The notes: generated by a model not told the origin, from the sequence alone. 64,000 nucleotides of DNA from Rhizobium mongolense USDA 1844 (GCF_000419765.1 NZ_ATTQ01000002.1:124001-188000), one strand, 5' to 3'; counted from the first letter of the stretch, positions 1 through 8,856 are shown. Program-made: numbers and translations.

Positions 1-978
1 CAGTGCCGTCTCATCATGGTCGATCCGAAGATGCTAGAACTGTCCGTCTATGACGGCATCCCGCACCTATTGACGCCGGTCGTCACCGATCCGAAGAAGG
101 CCGTGATGGCGCTGAAATGGGCGGTGCGCGAGATGGAGGAGCGCTACCGCAAAATGTCGCGCCTCGGCGTGCGCAACATCGACGGCTACAACGGCCGTGT
201 CGCACAGGCCCGCGAAAAGGGCGAGACGGTCCACATCATGGTCCAGACCGGTTTCGACAAGGGCACAGGTGTGCCGATCGAAGAGCAGCAGGAAATGGAC
301 CTGACGCCGATGCCCTATATCGTCGTCATCGTCGACGAAATGGCCGACCTCATGATGGTCGCCGGCAAGGAGATCGAGGGCGCGATCCAGCGCCTGGCCC
401 AGATGGCGCGCGCCGCCGGCATCCATCTCATCATGGCGACGCAGCGTCCGTCGGTCGATGTCATCACCGGCACCATCAAGGCGAATTTCCCGACCCGCAT
501 CTCCTTCCAGGTCACATCGAAGATCGACAGCCGCACGATCCTTGGCGAGCAAGGCGCCGAGCAGCTGCTTGGCCAGGGCGACATGCTGCACATGCAAGGT
601 GGCGGCAGGATTTCCCGTGTGCACGGCCCGTTCGTCTCCGACCTCGAAGTCGAAAAGGTCGTCGCGCATCTAAAGACGCAGGGCCGTCCGGAGTATCTGG
701 AGACGGTCACGGCTGACGAAGAGGAGGATGCCGAGCCGGAAGAGGGCGCCGTCTTCGACAAGAGCGCGATTGCATCCGAGGATGGCAACGAGCTTTACGA
801 TCAGGCGGTCAAGGTCGTGCTGCGCGACAAGAAGTGCTCGACCTCCTACATCCAGCGCCGCCTTGGCATCGGCTACAACCGCGCGGCATCGCTTGTGGAG
901 CGCATGGAAAAGGAAGGCCTCGTCGGCCCCGCGAACCATGTCGGCAAACGTGAGATCGTGTCGGGGCGCGAAGAATAA
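1..978 (+). CDS. ftsK: DNA translocase FtsK, C-terminal part (5' truncated by window edge)
   Basis: Hexameric, septum-anchored ATPase that pumps chromosomal DNA and aids dimer resolution at division. The frame is open from base 1 and ends in TAA, giving 325 visible residues. The motif VDPKMLEL follows immediately, the Walker B strand [11 protein letters not shown] lies near residues 107-117, and the last ~65 residues form a winged-helix gamma domain (around [13 protein letters not shown]) that reads KOPS-type orienting sequences. The N-terminal membrane segments and Walker A lie upstream of the window. The stop is only 6 nt from the convergent phnN stop. Identification is firm; which ftsK paralogue this is cannot be said. 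Confidence 0.95.
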   Translation, partial: QCRLIMVDPKMLELSVYDGIPHLLTPVVTDPKKAVMALKWAVREMEERYRKMSRLGVRNIDGYNGRVAQAREKGETVHIMVQTGFDKGTGVPIEEQQEMDLTPMPYIVVIVDEMADLMMVAGKEIEGAIQRLAQMARAAGIHLIMATQRPSVDVITGTIKANFPTRISFQVTSKIDSRTILGEQGAEQLLGQGDMLHMQGGGRISRVHGPFVSDLEVEKVVAHLKTQGRPEYLETVTADEEEDAEPEEGAVFDKSAIASEDGNELYDQAVKVVLRDKKCSTSYIQRRLGIGYNRAASLVERMEKEGLVGPANHVGKREIVSGREE

Positions 979-984
979 AGCCGG

Positions 985-1584
985 CTAACCAATCTTCGTG
1001 AGGAAGTCGTTGAGTGTCTCGATGATCTTGCGCCCGGCTTCTTCTAGCGAGCTACTGTTGTCAAGTTCGGTGACGTCGTAGTCGCCGCGTACGGTCAGTG
1101 GGCCGCGGGCGAGGCGGGCCATAATGTCTTCGTGAGTCTCGCGGCCGCGAGCTTCGAGGCGGCCTGCCAGCACTTCCGGGCGGGCGGTCACGTTGATGAC
1201 CTTGAGGCGGGGAAAAACGGCATGGAAGAGATGGAGTGCCGAGCGTGAGCCGTTGGCGATTACCAAATGTCCCTTGGCGAGCGCGACGGAAACTTCTGCT
1301 GGAATGCCGTATTTCAGGCCATGCGCTTCCCACCATACGGCGAAGTTGCCGGATTGCTCCATAGAGACGAAGCCTCCGTCGGAAACGGACAGATGATCCT
1401 CGCCGCCGGCATCGCGGTCCCGTGTGATGACGCGGCGGACGAAATGCACCTCGGGACGGCCGGCAAAATGCTTTGCCGCCAGGTTTATCAGCGTGTCTTT
1501 GCCGGCGCCGCTCGGGCCGACGACAACGACCATGATACCTCGCTCAGTGCCGGGTACCAAGTGTGGCTCGTGCGGGGGGATCAT
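985..1584 (-). CDS. phnN: Ribose 1,5-bisphosphate phosphokinase PhnN
   Basis: Phosphorylates ribose 1,5-bisphosphate to PRPP, the last step that returns the ribose carrier of the C-P lyase pathway to nucleotide metabolism. The 199-residue protein has a guanylate-kinase-like P-loop, GPSGAGKDT, at residues 23-31. The start is chosen because its ATG overlaps the phnM stop as ATGA, indicating translational coupling; a second ATG 17 codons in (before VVVVGPSG) is an alternative. It is the promoter-distal gene of the phn cluster and ends 6 nt from the convergent ftsK stop. Confidence 0.93.
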   Translation of the reverse strand: MIPPHEPHLVPGTERGIMVVVVGPSGAGKDTLINLAAKHFAGRPEVHFVRRVITRDRDAGGEDHLSVSDGGFVSMEQSGNFAVWWEAHGLKYGIPAEVSVALAKGHLVIANGSRSALHLFHAVFPRLKVINVTARPEVLAGRLEARGRETHEDIMARLARGPLTVRGDYDVTELDNSSSLEEAGRKIIETLNDFLTKIG

Positions 1585-2720
1585 GCGACCCGGCGCCCTT
1601 CGCGCCAGACGGAACGGGTCACCGGCACGCCCTCGTCGCGGAAGACGCGGACAAGATCGGCACGAAGGCCGGTGTCGATTCGGCCGCGATCATTGAGGCT
1701 GACGGTGCGCGCGGGCGTGGCGGTCACCATCGCGATGGCCTTGGACAACGAAATGGTCTCCACCTCGTCGGCAAGAATGAAGGGTGCATAAAGCAGGCTG
1801 AGCGGCACGTAATCGGAAGAGAGCACGTCGAGGACGCCGCGCTCTGCAAGATCGCGAGCGGCGATGTTGCCTGAGTGAGACTTGCCGCGCACGACATTGG
1901 GAGCGCCCATCAGCACACTCATCCCATGCGCGTGCGATGCCTTGGCGGCGTCGAAGCTCGTTGGAAACTCCGCAAGGCGCACGCCGTTTTCAATCGCCTC
2001 GTCGACATGGGCAAGTGTCGCATCGTCGTGGCTCGCAACGGTGATACCACGCTCCTTGCAGACCTTGGCGATCGCGGTGCGGTGCGGAGTCGAATTGCGA
2101 GCGGATTCGCCGAGGCGCTTTTCGATGAAGCGCGCGAACTCCTCGTCCGAAAGGCCGCGCTTCTTCTGATAGTAGAAGACGTACTGATCCATCGTCTGGA
2201 ACTGACGCTGGCCCGGCGCGTGGTCCATCAGCGAAACGAGGCGGACATAGGGATCGTCCTCGAAGTCCGCGAAATGCGCCAGCACGTTGTCGGCCGAGAC
2301 TTCGCAGCGCAGGTGGATCAGGTGTTCCGCGCGAAGCCGGCCTTCCTGCTCGGCCTTCTGGATGGCGTCAGCCATCTCGCGCATTTCGCCGTGTTCAAAG
2401 CCACCGTCCTCGTCCGCGCCCATGCGCAGGCAGTCGAAAACAGTGGTGATGCCGGAGGTGACGATCTGGGCGTCGTGGGCCTGGATGGCCGCCGTCTTAT
2501 TCCAGCGCAGGCCCGGGCGAGGCGAATAGTGGCCTTCCAGATGGTCGGTATGGAGTTCGACGAGGCCGGGGATGAGGTAATCGCCTTCGAAATCCTCTCC
2601 GTTTGCCGAATTGCCTTCTGAGATATCGGCAATCCTGCCGTCGCGGATCAAAAGCGAGCCATTGACGATCTCGTCTTCAAGAACGATGCGGGCGTTGGAA
2701 AGGACTGTCTCTGTGGTCAT
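1581..2720 (-). CDS. phnM: Alpha-D-ribose 1-methylphosphonate 5-triphosphate diphosphatase PhnM
   Basis: Amidohydrolase-superfamily metal enzyme that removes pyrophosphate from the alkylphosphonate ribose 5-triphosphate made by PhnGHIL, giving the substrate of PhnJ. The 379 residues are normal length. The N-terminal metal motif is seen as HTDH at residues 57-60 within GLVELHTDHLEGH, and a later SHDDAT motif fits the second metal region. It starts 11 nt after the DUF1045 gene and overlaps phnN by 4 nt, so the three genes are probably co-transcribed. Confidence 0.94.
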   Translation of the reverse strand: MTTETVLSNARIVLEDEIVNGSLLIRDGRIADISEGNSANGEDFEGDYLIPGLVELHTDHLEGHYSPRPGLRWNKTAAIQAHDAQIVTSGITTVFDCLRMGADEDGGFEHGEMREMADAIQKAEQEGRLRAEHLIHLRCEVSADNVLAHFADFEDDPYVRLVSLMDHAPGQRQFQTMDQYVFYYQKKRGLSDEEFARFIEKRLGESARNSTPHRTAIAKVCKERGITVASHDDATLAHVDEAIENGVRLAEFPTSFDAAKASHAHGMSVLMGAPNVVRGKSHSGNIAARDLAERGVLDVLSSDYVPLSLLYAPFILADEVETISLSKAIAMVTATPARTVSLNDRGRIDTGLRADLVRVFRDEGVPVTRSVWREGRRVA

Positions 2721-2731
2721 CTGCGGATCTC

Positions 2732-3427
2732 TCAGCGTTTGGCGCCAGCAAGCGGCAGCCAGGAATGAATCTTGAACGGCCCGCCGCGCTCTTCTTCTGT
2801 GAAGACCGCGAGGCCGGAAATGGAAAGCGGCCGACCGATGAAGGCGGCAAAACGCTTCTCCAGGATCGATTTCATCAGTGCTGAGCGCTCTTCCGGCACC
2901 TGGCCGGTCAGCGTCATGTGGAAACCGAAATCCTCCATCACATAGGGATAACCCCAGCGCGTAAGGTTGGCGCGCTGGCTTTCCGTCAATTTTTCAGGCT
3001 TTCGCCTTGCAATATCGGCCTCGCAAAGCGCTGCGCGAAACGGCTCGAAGGACTTTACCACGCTTGCCGCGAAATCCTGAAGCGGCGCATGCAGAAAACC
3101 TGGAACGAGCGCAAAGAAGCGGCCGATCTGCCCGAGGACAAGTTCGGGGATTTCGAATGCCGGTGTACGGCCGGTGAAATCCTCGACGACAGCCATCAGG
3201 TCTCTCTCGTTGACCGAAGAGGCAAGCGCAAAAGGCGCCTTTATAGTCGCATGAAAGCCGTAACGGCGCGGATCGGCTGTCAGCTCGAACTGCTCTGCAG
3301 CCGGCATCCCATCTTCCTCGGGAGCCGGATAAGTTTCGCCCGCAAACGCGTCGCGCCCAAGCCAGATTGAGGCAGCGCCAGTCAGGGGATCGTTCTTTGG
3401 CGGCGTGAAATAAAGGGCGTAGCGCAA
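2732..3427 (-). CDS. DUF1045 protein of phosphonate operons, 2H-phosphoesterase-like
   Basis: Matches the family found beside C-P lyase genes (DUF1045/TIGR03223, function not assigned when named). With the TTG start at 3427 it has 231 residues beginning LRYALYFTPP, the usual family N-terminus, and an AGGA lies 8 nt upstream; a longer frame from 3496 is less likely. Two HxTx motifs are visible: HATI at residues 59-62 and HMTL at 170-173. This pair is the hallmark of the 2H phosphoesterase superfamily, which opens 2',3'- or 1,2-cyclic phosphates. No phnP is seen in this cluster, so I infer a cyclic ribose phosphodiesterase role. It sits 11 nt upstream of phnM. Confidence 0.85.
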   Translation of the reverse strand: MRYALYFTPPKNDPLTGAASIWLGRDAFAGETYPAPEEDGMPAAEQFELTADPRRYGFHATIKAPFALASSVNERDLMAVVEDFTGRTPAFEIPELVLGQIGRFFALVPGFLHAPLQDFAASVVKSFEPFRAALCEADIARRKPEKLTESQRANLTRWGYPYVMEDFGFHMTLTGQVPEERSALMKSILEKRFAAFIGRPLSISGLAVFTEEERGGPFKIHSWLPLAGAKR

Positions 3428-3590
3428 AGTTTTTGTCCTGAAAAAATGGTCGAGCAGAGCCGCAATGTCAGCGATTTGGCGACGGACTGCAAGCAAGCTC
3501 CCCGGCTAAAAGATTTCCGTGACGGAATGATGATCAAGCGGCGACATAGAACTTTCAGCAGGCCTTGCCTGCGCCGTTGTGAACAGAGTT

Positions 3591-4208
3591 TTAGCCCTCA
3601 TGCCGGCAAAGGAAGCCTTGGGCCGACAGCGCCCGGAAATCCTCGAGCGCTGCGCGCAACCTTGAATGCTCCCAGTCCCACCAGGCAAGTTTGTCCATCC
3701 GCTCACCGATTTCCTTGGGGAAGCGTTCACGGATAAGCTTTGCGGGAACGCCGCCGACGATCGTGTAGGGTGCGACATCTTTCGAGACGACTGCGCCAGC
3801 ACCGATCACCGAACCATTGCCGACGGTGACGCCGGGCAGGATGGTGGCCCCGTGGCCGATCCAGACGTCATGGCCGATGACGACGCGGTTGGAGCGTCGC
3901 CATTCGAAGAACTCGCTCTCCATATTTGCATCCGGCCAGTAGTCCGCGGCGCGATAGGTGAAGTGATGCAACGTCGCACGCCATGTCGGATGGTTGGTCG
4001 CGTTGATGCGAACGGCGGCGGCAATATTTACGAACTTACCGATCGTCGCGCACCAGATGGAGCCGTCCTGCATGATGTAAGAATAATCGCCGAATTCGAC
4101 TTCACTGATCCGGCAGCGTTCGGATATTTCCGTATAACGGCCAAGTGTGGCATCGCTGACGGAGGCTGTCTCATGAATATAGGGCGTTTCGCCAAGCTTC
4201 CGGCTCAT
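3591..4208 (-). CDS. Phosphonate-cluster hexapeptide-repeat acyltransferase
   Basis: A left-handed beta-helix (hexapeptide repeat) transferase of 205 residues, of the kind repeatedly found in phn operons (TIGR03308-like). Repeats run through IGKFVNIAAAVRI and again through IGHDVWIGHGATILPGVTVGNGSVIGAGAVV; the conserved NHPTWR and GGVPAKLI motifs resemble CatB/xenobiotic acetyltransferases. It probably acetylates an aminophosphonate or related amine, possibly doing the job of PhnO, but the substrate is inferred. Its ATG overlaps the phnL stop (ATGA). A 163-nt gap separates it from the DUF1045 gene, so an internal promoter is possible. Confidence 0.86.
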   Translation of the reverse strand: MSRKLGETPYIHETASVSDATLGRYTEISERCRISEVEFGDYSYIMQDGSIWCATIGKFVNIAAAVRINATNHPTWRATLHHFTYRAADYWPDANMESEFFEWRRSNRVVIGHDVWIGHGATILPGVTVGNGSVIGAGAVVSKDVAPYTIVGGVPAKLIRERFPKEIGERMDKLAWWDWEHSRLRAALEDFRALSAQGFLCRHEG

Positions 4209-4915
4209 GCTGCAACCGCCTTGCGCGGCGAAAACTGCTGGACGTCGAGGATGCGATCGGCGACCGCCTCTCGCACCTCCTCGTCATGGAATATGCCGAG
4301 AACGGCAACGCCCGCCCTTTTTTTCTCCGCGATCATGCTGACGACAACGGCGCGATTTGTTGCATCGAGAGAAGCGGTCGGCTCATCGAGCAGCAGCACC
4401 GTATGCTCTGTGATAAAACCCCGAGCGATGTTGACGCGCTGCTGCTCGCCACCCGAGAAAGTCGCAGGCGGCAGTTGCCATAACGCTTCGGGAAGATTGA
4501 GCTTTTCAAGCAGTGCTGCCGCTTTTTCGCGGCCGCCGGCTGCGGCCTCTCCGCGAGCAACCAGTGGTTCGGCAACGACATCGATCGCGGCAACGCGCGG
4601 CACGGTGCGCAGGAACTGGCTGACATAGCCGAGCGTATGACGGCGGACATCGATAACGGTGCGCGGGTCCGCAGCGGCAAGATCGACAACCCGGCCCTTG
4701 TGGCTGATCAGGATCTGGCCGGTGTCGACGGCGTAGTTGCCGTAAATCATCTTGAGCAGGGAACTCTTGCCGATGCCCGAAGGGCCGCCAAGCACGACGC
4801 ATTCGCTGGCAGCAACGGAGAAGGCGACATCGGAGATGACCGGCAGCTTGATGCCATCGCGCAAATGCATGGTGAAGCTCTTCGAGACTTCGGAAACGAC
4901 GAGGGGCGTTGCCAT
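4205..4915 (-). CDS. phnL: Phosphonate C-P lyase system ATP-binding protein PhnL
   Basis: ABC-type ATPase of the C-P lyase system that works with PhnG, PhnH and PhnI in attaching the phosphonate to ribose triphosphate, rather than in transport. The 236 residues carry Walker A GPSGIGKSS (44-52), signature FSGGEQQRVNIARG, Walker B LLLLDEPTAS and an H-loop histidine in FHDEE. It starts 12 nt after phnK and overlaps the acyltransferase gene by 4 nt. Confidence 0.95.
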   Translation of the reverse strand: MATPLVVSEVSKSFTMHLRDGIKLPVISDVAFSVAASECVVLGGPSGIGKSSLLKMIYGNYAVDTGQILISHKGRVVDLAAADPRTVIDVRRHTLGYVSQFLRTVPRVAAIDVVAEPLVARGEAAAGGREKAAALLEKLNLPEALWQLPPATFSGGEQQRVNIARGFITEHTVLLLDEPTASLDATNRAVVVSMIAEKKRAGVAVLGIFHDEEVREAVADRILDVQQFSPRKAVAA

Positions 4916-4927
4916 GATTGTTGCCTT

Positions 4928-5704
4928 TCAGACCTGCAGGATCGATGAGACGAGCAATTGCGTGTAGGGCTCGCGCGGGTCATCGAGCACCCGATCGGTC
5001 AGACCGTGCTCAATGACATAGCCATCCTTCATCACCATCATGCGATGCGAGAGCAGACGCGCGACGGCGAGGTCGTGCGTGACGATGATGGCCGAAAGGC
5101 CGAGATCATTGACGAGACCGCGAACCAGATCGAGCAGGCGCGCCTGAACCGAGACGTCGAGGCCGCCGGTCGGTTCGTCCATGAAGACGAGCCGCGGGCT
5201 GGTGACGAGATTGCGAGCGATCTGCAGGCGCTGGCGCATGCCGCCCGAAAAAGCGCGGGGCTGATCATCGATGCGGCCGGCGTCGATTTCGACACGCTCC
5301 AGCCAGTCGATGGCAGTCGAGCGGATTTTGCCATAGTGCCGGTCGCCGATCGCCATCAGCCGTTCGCCGACATTGGCGCCGGCCGACACCGTCATGCGCA
5401 GGCCGTCGGCCGGATTCTGGTGCACGAAACCCCAATCGGTGCGCATCAGGAAGCGACGCTCTGCCTCGTTCATGCGGTAGAGATCGCGATAGTTTCCGTC
5501 GCGCATATGATATTCGACGCTGCCGGTGGTCGGCATCAGGCGCGTCGAGATACAATTGAGTAGCGTCGTTTTGCCGGAACCGGACTCGCCGACGACGGCC
5601 AGCACTTCGCCCGGCCAGAGCTCGAAAGAGGCATTCCGGCAGCCGATACGATTGCCATAGAATTTCGAAACGTCGTTGACTTTGAGGAGAGGGGTGTCGG
5701 TCAC
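4928..5704 (-). CDS. phnK: Phosphonate C-P lyase system protein PhnK
   Basis: ABC ATPase that docks on the PhnGHIJ core complex and is needed for C-P bond cleavage in vivo. The GTG start at 5704 is chosen because it overlaps the phnJ stop as GTGA and gives the family N-terminus VTDTPLLKVNDVSKFYG; a longer frame to 5767 would intrude into phnJ. 258 residues, Walker [10 protein letters not shown] (39-47), signature FSGGMRQRLQIARN, Walker B LVFMDEPTGGLD, H-loop VTHDLA. It closely resembles the oligopeptide-type ATPases, but the context decides the call. Confidence 0.94.
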   Translation of the reverse strand: MTDTPLLKVNDVSKFYGNRIGCRNASFELWPGEVLAVVGESGSGKTTLLNCISTRLMPTTGSVEYHMRDGNYRDLYRMNEAERRFLMRTDWGFVHQNPADGLRMTVSAGANVGERLMAIGDRHYGKIRSTAIDWLERVEIDAGRIDDQPRAFSGGMRQRLQIARNLVTSPRLVFMDEPTGGLDVSVQARLLDLVRGLVNDLGLSAIIVTHDLAVARLLSHRMMVMKDGYVIEHGLTDRVLDDPREPYTQLLVSSILQV

Positions 5705-6579
5705 TCCGCAGCCTCCTTCGGCGCAAGCATCTCGCCTGCATGTCCCTGCTCGCGACGGTCTTCGCAATGGTCGGTATCGGAGCAGACGAACATCCGTCCG
5801 CCCTTGTCGTCAAGGATCACTTCGTCGAGATAGACATCCTCCGCGCCGCAAAGAGCGCAGGGTTTGCCGAAGCGCTGGATCTCGAAAGGGTAGTCTTCGA
5901 AATCGAGGCTGACGACTTCAGTATAGGGCGGCACGGCATAGATCCGTTTCTCGCGGCCGGCCCCGAAGAGCTGAAGCGCGCCCGATAGATGCATTTTCGG
6001 ATTGTCGAATTTCGGCGTCGGCGAAGGATCCATCACGTAGCGGCCGGCGACCTTCACCGGATAGGCATATGTCTTGGAGATGCGGCCGTTATGGGCGATG
6101 TCCTCATAGAGCTTCACATGCATGAGGCCGTATTCTTCTAGCGCATGCATCTTTCGCGTTTCGGTTTCGCGGGGCTCGAGGAAGCGGAGCGGTTCGGGGA
6201 TCGGCACTTGGTAGACGAGCACTTGGTTGGCTCCGAGCGGTTCTTCCGGGATGCGGTGGCGCGTCTGGATGATCGTCGCATCTTTGGTGTGGGTGGTCAC
6301 CGCGACGTTTGCGACCTTCTGGAAGAAGGCGCGGATGGAGACAGCGTTTGTGGTGTCGTCGGCGCCCTGGTCGATGACCTTGAGGACGTCGTCCGGCCCG
6401 ATGATCGAAGCGGTCACCTGCACCCCACCGGTGCCCCAACCATAGGGCATGGGCATTTCGCGCGAAGCAAAAGGCACCTGATAACCGGGAATCGCGATCG
6501 CCTTCAGGATGGCGCGGCGGATCATCCGCTTGGTCTGTTCGTCGAGATAGGCGAAGTTGTAGTTGGCAAGATCGCTCAT
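5701..6579 (-). CDS. phnJ: Alpha-D-ribose 1-methylphosphonate 5-phosphate C-P lyase PhnJ
   Basis: Radical-SAM-like iron-sulfur enzyme that splits the carbon-phosphorus bond, releasing the alkane and ribose 1,2-cyclic phosphate 5-phosphate. The start at 6579 overlaps the phnI stop (ATGA) and gives MSDLANYNFAYLDEQTK, the usual PhnJ N-terminus. In this 292-residue protein the cysteines fall at 241, 244, 266 and 272 (CX2CX21CX5C), the same positions I know for the E. coli cluster ligands and the thiyl-radical cysteine, so the enzyme should be active. Confidence 0.97.
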   Translation of the reverse strand: MSDLANYNFAYLDEQTKRMIRRAILKAIAIPGYQVPFASREMPMPYGWGTGGVQVTASIIGPDDVLKVIDQGADDTTNAVSIRAFFQKVANVAVTTHTKDATIIQTRHRIPEEPLGANQVLVYQVPIPEPLRFLEPRETETRKMHALEEYGLMHVKLYEDIAHNGRISKTYAYPVKVAGRYVMDPSPTPKFDNPKMHLSGALQLFGAGREKRIYAVPPYTEVVSLDFEDYPFEIQRFGKPCALCGAEDVYLDEVILDDKGGRMFVCSDTDHCEDRREQGHAGEMLAPKEAAE

Positions 6580-7682
6580 TCGGCGGCCTCCTTGATGGTG
6601 TCGCCGCCGGCACGGTTCGCTTCGAAGTCGCGGCGCATGCGGCGGACAAGGTCCAGTTCGGCCTGGAAATCCACGTAGTGCGGCAATTTCAGATGCTCGA
6701 CGAAGCCGGTCGCCTGGACATTGTCGGAGTGAGAAATGACGAATTCCTCGTCCTGTGCCGGCGCCGTGATGTCTTCCCCGAGCTCTTCGGCGCGTAGCGC
6801 GCGATCGACCAGCGACATCGACATCGCCTTCCGTTCGCTTTGGCCGAAGACGAGGCCATAGCCGCGCGTGAACTGCGGCGGTGCCTTGGCCGAACCCTTG
6901 AACTGATTGACCATCTGGCATTCCGTCAATTGGATCACGCCGAGCGACACGGCAAAGCCGAGTTCGGGAACGTAAAATTCCACTTCGACCTCGCCGATGC
7001 GGATTTCCCCCGTGAAGGGATGATTGCGGCCGTAGCCCCGTTGCGTGGAGTAGCCGAGTGCCAGGAGGAAGCCCTCATCGCCGCGGGCGAGCGCCTGCAG
7101 GCGAAGGTCGCGGCTCATCGGAAACTCCAACGGTTCACGGGTCAGGTCACCGATCTCGTGGTCCACCGGCATATCGCCGTCGGCCTCGATCAGCCCTTCT
7201 TGGCCAAGAATCTCCGACACGCGCATGATGCGGCCGGCTTCAGCAGGGCGTTGCGCCGGTTCTTCAACGGTCTCGTCGGAAAGCAGCGAAGGATCGAGCA
7301 GTCGGTGCGTGTAGTCGAAGGTCGGACCGAGAAGCTGGCCGCCAGGCAAATCCTTGTAGGTCGCCGAAACGCGGCGCTCGATCTTCATCGCCGCGGTGTC
7401 GAGCGGTTTCGAATAGCCGAAGCGTGGCAGCGTCGTGCGATAGGCGCGCAGCAGGAAAATTGCCTCGATTATGTCGCCGCGCGATTGACGGACGGCAAGT
7501 GCGGCGAGCGTGCGGTCGTAGAGCGAGGCTTCCGCCATGACACGATCGACGGCAAGCGCCAGCTGTGCGACGATCTGGTCGATACCGATCGCAGGCAGCG
7601 AGCGGTCGCCGCGACGGCGGTCGGCAAGCAGGCGATGGGCATTCTCGATGGCGGCCTCACCCCCTTTGACGGCAACATACAT
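6576..7682 (-). CDS. phnI: C-P lyase core complex protein PhnI
   Basis: Nucleosidase subunit that displaces the purine base of ATP with phosphonate, in complex with PhnG, PhnH and PhnL. The 368 residues match family length; conserved stretches include KGGEAAIENAH at the N-terminus and RGYGLVFGQSERKAMSM near residue 280. It overlaps phnJ by 4 nt and starts 3 nt after the phnH stop, as expected of the core-complex operon. Confidence 0.95.
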   Translation of the reverse strand: MYVAVKGGEAAIENAHRLLADRRRGDRSLPAIGIDQIVAQLALAVDRVMAEASLYDRTLAALAVRQSRGDIIEAIFLLRAYRTTLPRFGYSKPLDTAAMKIERRVSATYKDLPGGQLLGPTFDYTHRLLDPSLLSDETVEEPAQRPAEAGRIMRVSEILGQEGLIEADGDMPVDHEIGDLTREPLEFPMSRDLRLQALARGDEGFLLALGYSTQRGYGRNHPFTGEIRIGEVEVEFYVPELGFAVSLGVIQLTECQMVNQFKGSAKAPPQFTRGYGLVFGQSERKAMSMSLVDRALRAEELGEDITAPAQDEEFVISHSDNVQATGFVEHLKLPHYVDFQAELDLVRRMRRDFEANRAGGDTIKEAAE

Positions 7683-7685
7683 GGC

Positions 7686-8294
7686 TCACATCTCCGTTGC
7701 GATGATCTTGGTGGTGCGCGGCAAGCAGAGGAAACGGCTGCCTGCCGTCAGCACGAGGTCGATGCCACGCGGAAAGAGGGCGTGATTTTCCGTCCAGAGC
7801 CGCAGGAACGTCTCCGGCAGGCCGATAGGCGCAATCTCGTTCACGCTTTGAATGCCGGGGCCTGTCAAGGCCAGCTGGCGGCCGCCTTCGAGTCCTGCAA
7901 GTTCGACGATCAGCGTCGTCGAGCGATCAGGATATTCCTGCGTGCCTAAGGCAAAGAGTCCGAACGAGGAAAGCGTCACGCCGTGCTCGATAAAGGCAAA
8001 GCGGGCTTCAGCCTTTTCCGGCACCACGGGCGCGCCGGTGTGAAAGCCAAGCCAATCGAGCGTTGCGGATTTCGCAAGCCCGGAAGATAGCCAGACCGGT
8101 GTATCATGGTCGCACAGCGTCAGCGCAATTGCGCCTGCGGCTATGCCAAGTGGCGCAGGTGGCGCGACTTCGGGCGCGATGGTCTGGATCGTGCCGGGGC
8201 GCGCCATGCCATCCATCATGGCCTTGAAGACGTTTTGGGTGTGGAAAACGGGTTCGGAAAAACCACCCGTCAGGGCTTCTGTCTTGAGGCTCAT
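7686..8294 (-). CDS. phnH: C-P lyase core complex protein PhnH
   Basis: Structural subunit of the PhnGHIJ core complex. The start at 8294 shares one base with the phnG stop (TGATG) and gives MSLKTEALTGGFSEPVFHTQ, the typical PhnH beginning; 202 residues. Motifs FKAMMDGMARPGT and PRGIDLVLTAG are family-typical. A longer in-frame extension to 8441 lies wholly inside phnG and is rejected. Confidence 0.94.
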   Translation of the reverse strand: MSLKTEALTGGFSEPVFHTQNVFKAMMDGMARPGTIQTIAPEVAPPAPLGIAAGAIALTLCDHDTPVWLSSGLAKSATLDWLGFHTGAPVVPEKAEARFAFIEHGVTLSSFGLFALGTQEYPDRSTTLIVELAGLEGGRQLALTGPGIQSVNEIAPIGLPETFLRLWTENHALFPRGIDLVLTAGSRFLCLPRTTKIIATEM

Positions 8295-8770
8295 CAGTCG
8301 TCTCCGCGCACCATGGTGAAGAAATCGACCCGTGTCGCCGCCGTCTCGTCCGCCTTGCGCCGATCGACCCCAGCGATCCGCGCCGTGATGGGCGAAAGCA
8401 GCCTCTCCTCGACGAAATCCTTCATCGCATCGTCCTGCCACAGTGCGTCGAAGATCGCGGCAAGCCTTGCCTTTTCGCGGTCGGTGCCGAGCGCCTGCGC
8501 ATGACCCACGGCGCCGGAACCAAGCCGTATTGTTGCGCGCGTAACGGTGACCTCGCCAAGATTGAAGGGGGCGCCGCCGCCGCCGATGCGGCCGCGCACC
8601 ATCACGAGACCGGTTTCCGGCCCGCGCACCGGTTGAACCGCTGGCTTTTCAATGAGTGCGTCAAAGGCTTCAACGAGTTCGTGCCGTTCAGCCCGCGCGA
8701 GAAGATCGGCAACGCGCTTGCGGTCAATCTCTGGCTGGGTCGCAAGGCTCTTCTGTTTCGCTGATGTCAT
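8294..8770 (-). CDS. phnG: C-P lyase core complex protein PhnG
   Basis: Subunit of the C-P lyase core complex, acting with PhnI in formation of ribose 1-phosphonate 5-triphosphate. 158 residues, usual size; conserved features include RGRIGGGGAPFNLGEVTVTRATI and GHAQALGTDREKA. It is the first gene of the minus-strand phn operon, whose promoter region (8771-8886) contains a Pho-box-like direct repeat and a dyad that could bind PhnF. Confidence 0.94.
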   Translation of the reverse strand: MTSAKQKSLATQPEIDRKRVADLLARAERHELVEAFDALIEKPAVQPVRGPETGLVMVRGRIGGGGAPFNLGEVTVTRATIRLGSGAVGHAQALGTDREKARLAAIFDALWQDDAMKDFVEERLLSPITARIAGVDRRKADETAATRVDFFTMVRGDD

Positions 8771-8785
8771 CGCCGTTCCTTTAAA

Positions 8786-8803
8786 TGTCTATTGATATAG
8801 ACA
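8786..8803. promoter_or_regulatory. Inverted repeat, candidate PhnF operator
   Basis: The sequence TGTCTATTGATATAGACA is a perfect 7-bp inverted repeat (TGTCTAT/ATAGACA) around a 4-bp spacer, lying 16 bp upstream of phnG. GntR/HutC-type PhnF proteins bind short dyads of the TATAGAC kind, and phnF is divergently encoded next to it. I infer that it is the site where PhnF represses phnG-N; binding is untested. Confidence 0.6.
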
Positions 8804-8838
8804 ACCATACAAGGTATTTGTAGCCTTAAGGTGAGGAC

Positions 8839-8856
8839 GTGACAAGCGTGTGACAT
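8839..8856 (-). promoter_or_regulatory. Pho-box-like direct repeat (PhoB site candidate)
   Basis: Read toward phnG, the sequence is ATGTCAC-ACGC-TTGTCAC: two 7-bp direct repeats 11 bp apart, each matching the PhoB half-site CTGTCAT at five of seven positions, and oriented for transcription of phnG. This predicts phosphate-starvation induction of the cluster. It lies upstream of the dyad at 8786-8803, so activation by PhoB and repression by PhnF could act on one promoter. Confidence 0.55.
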
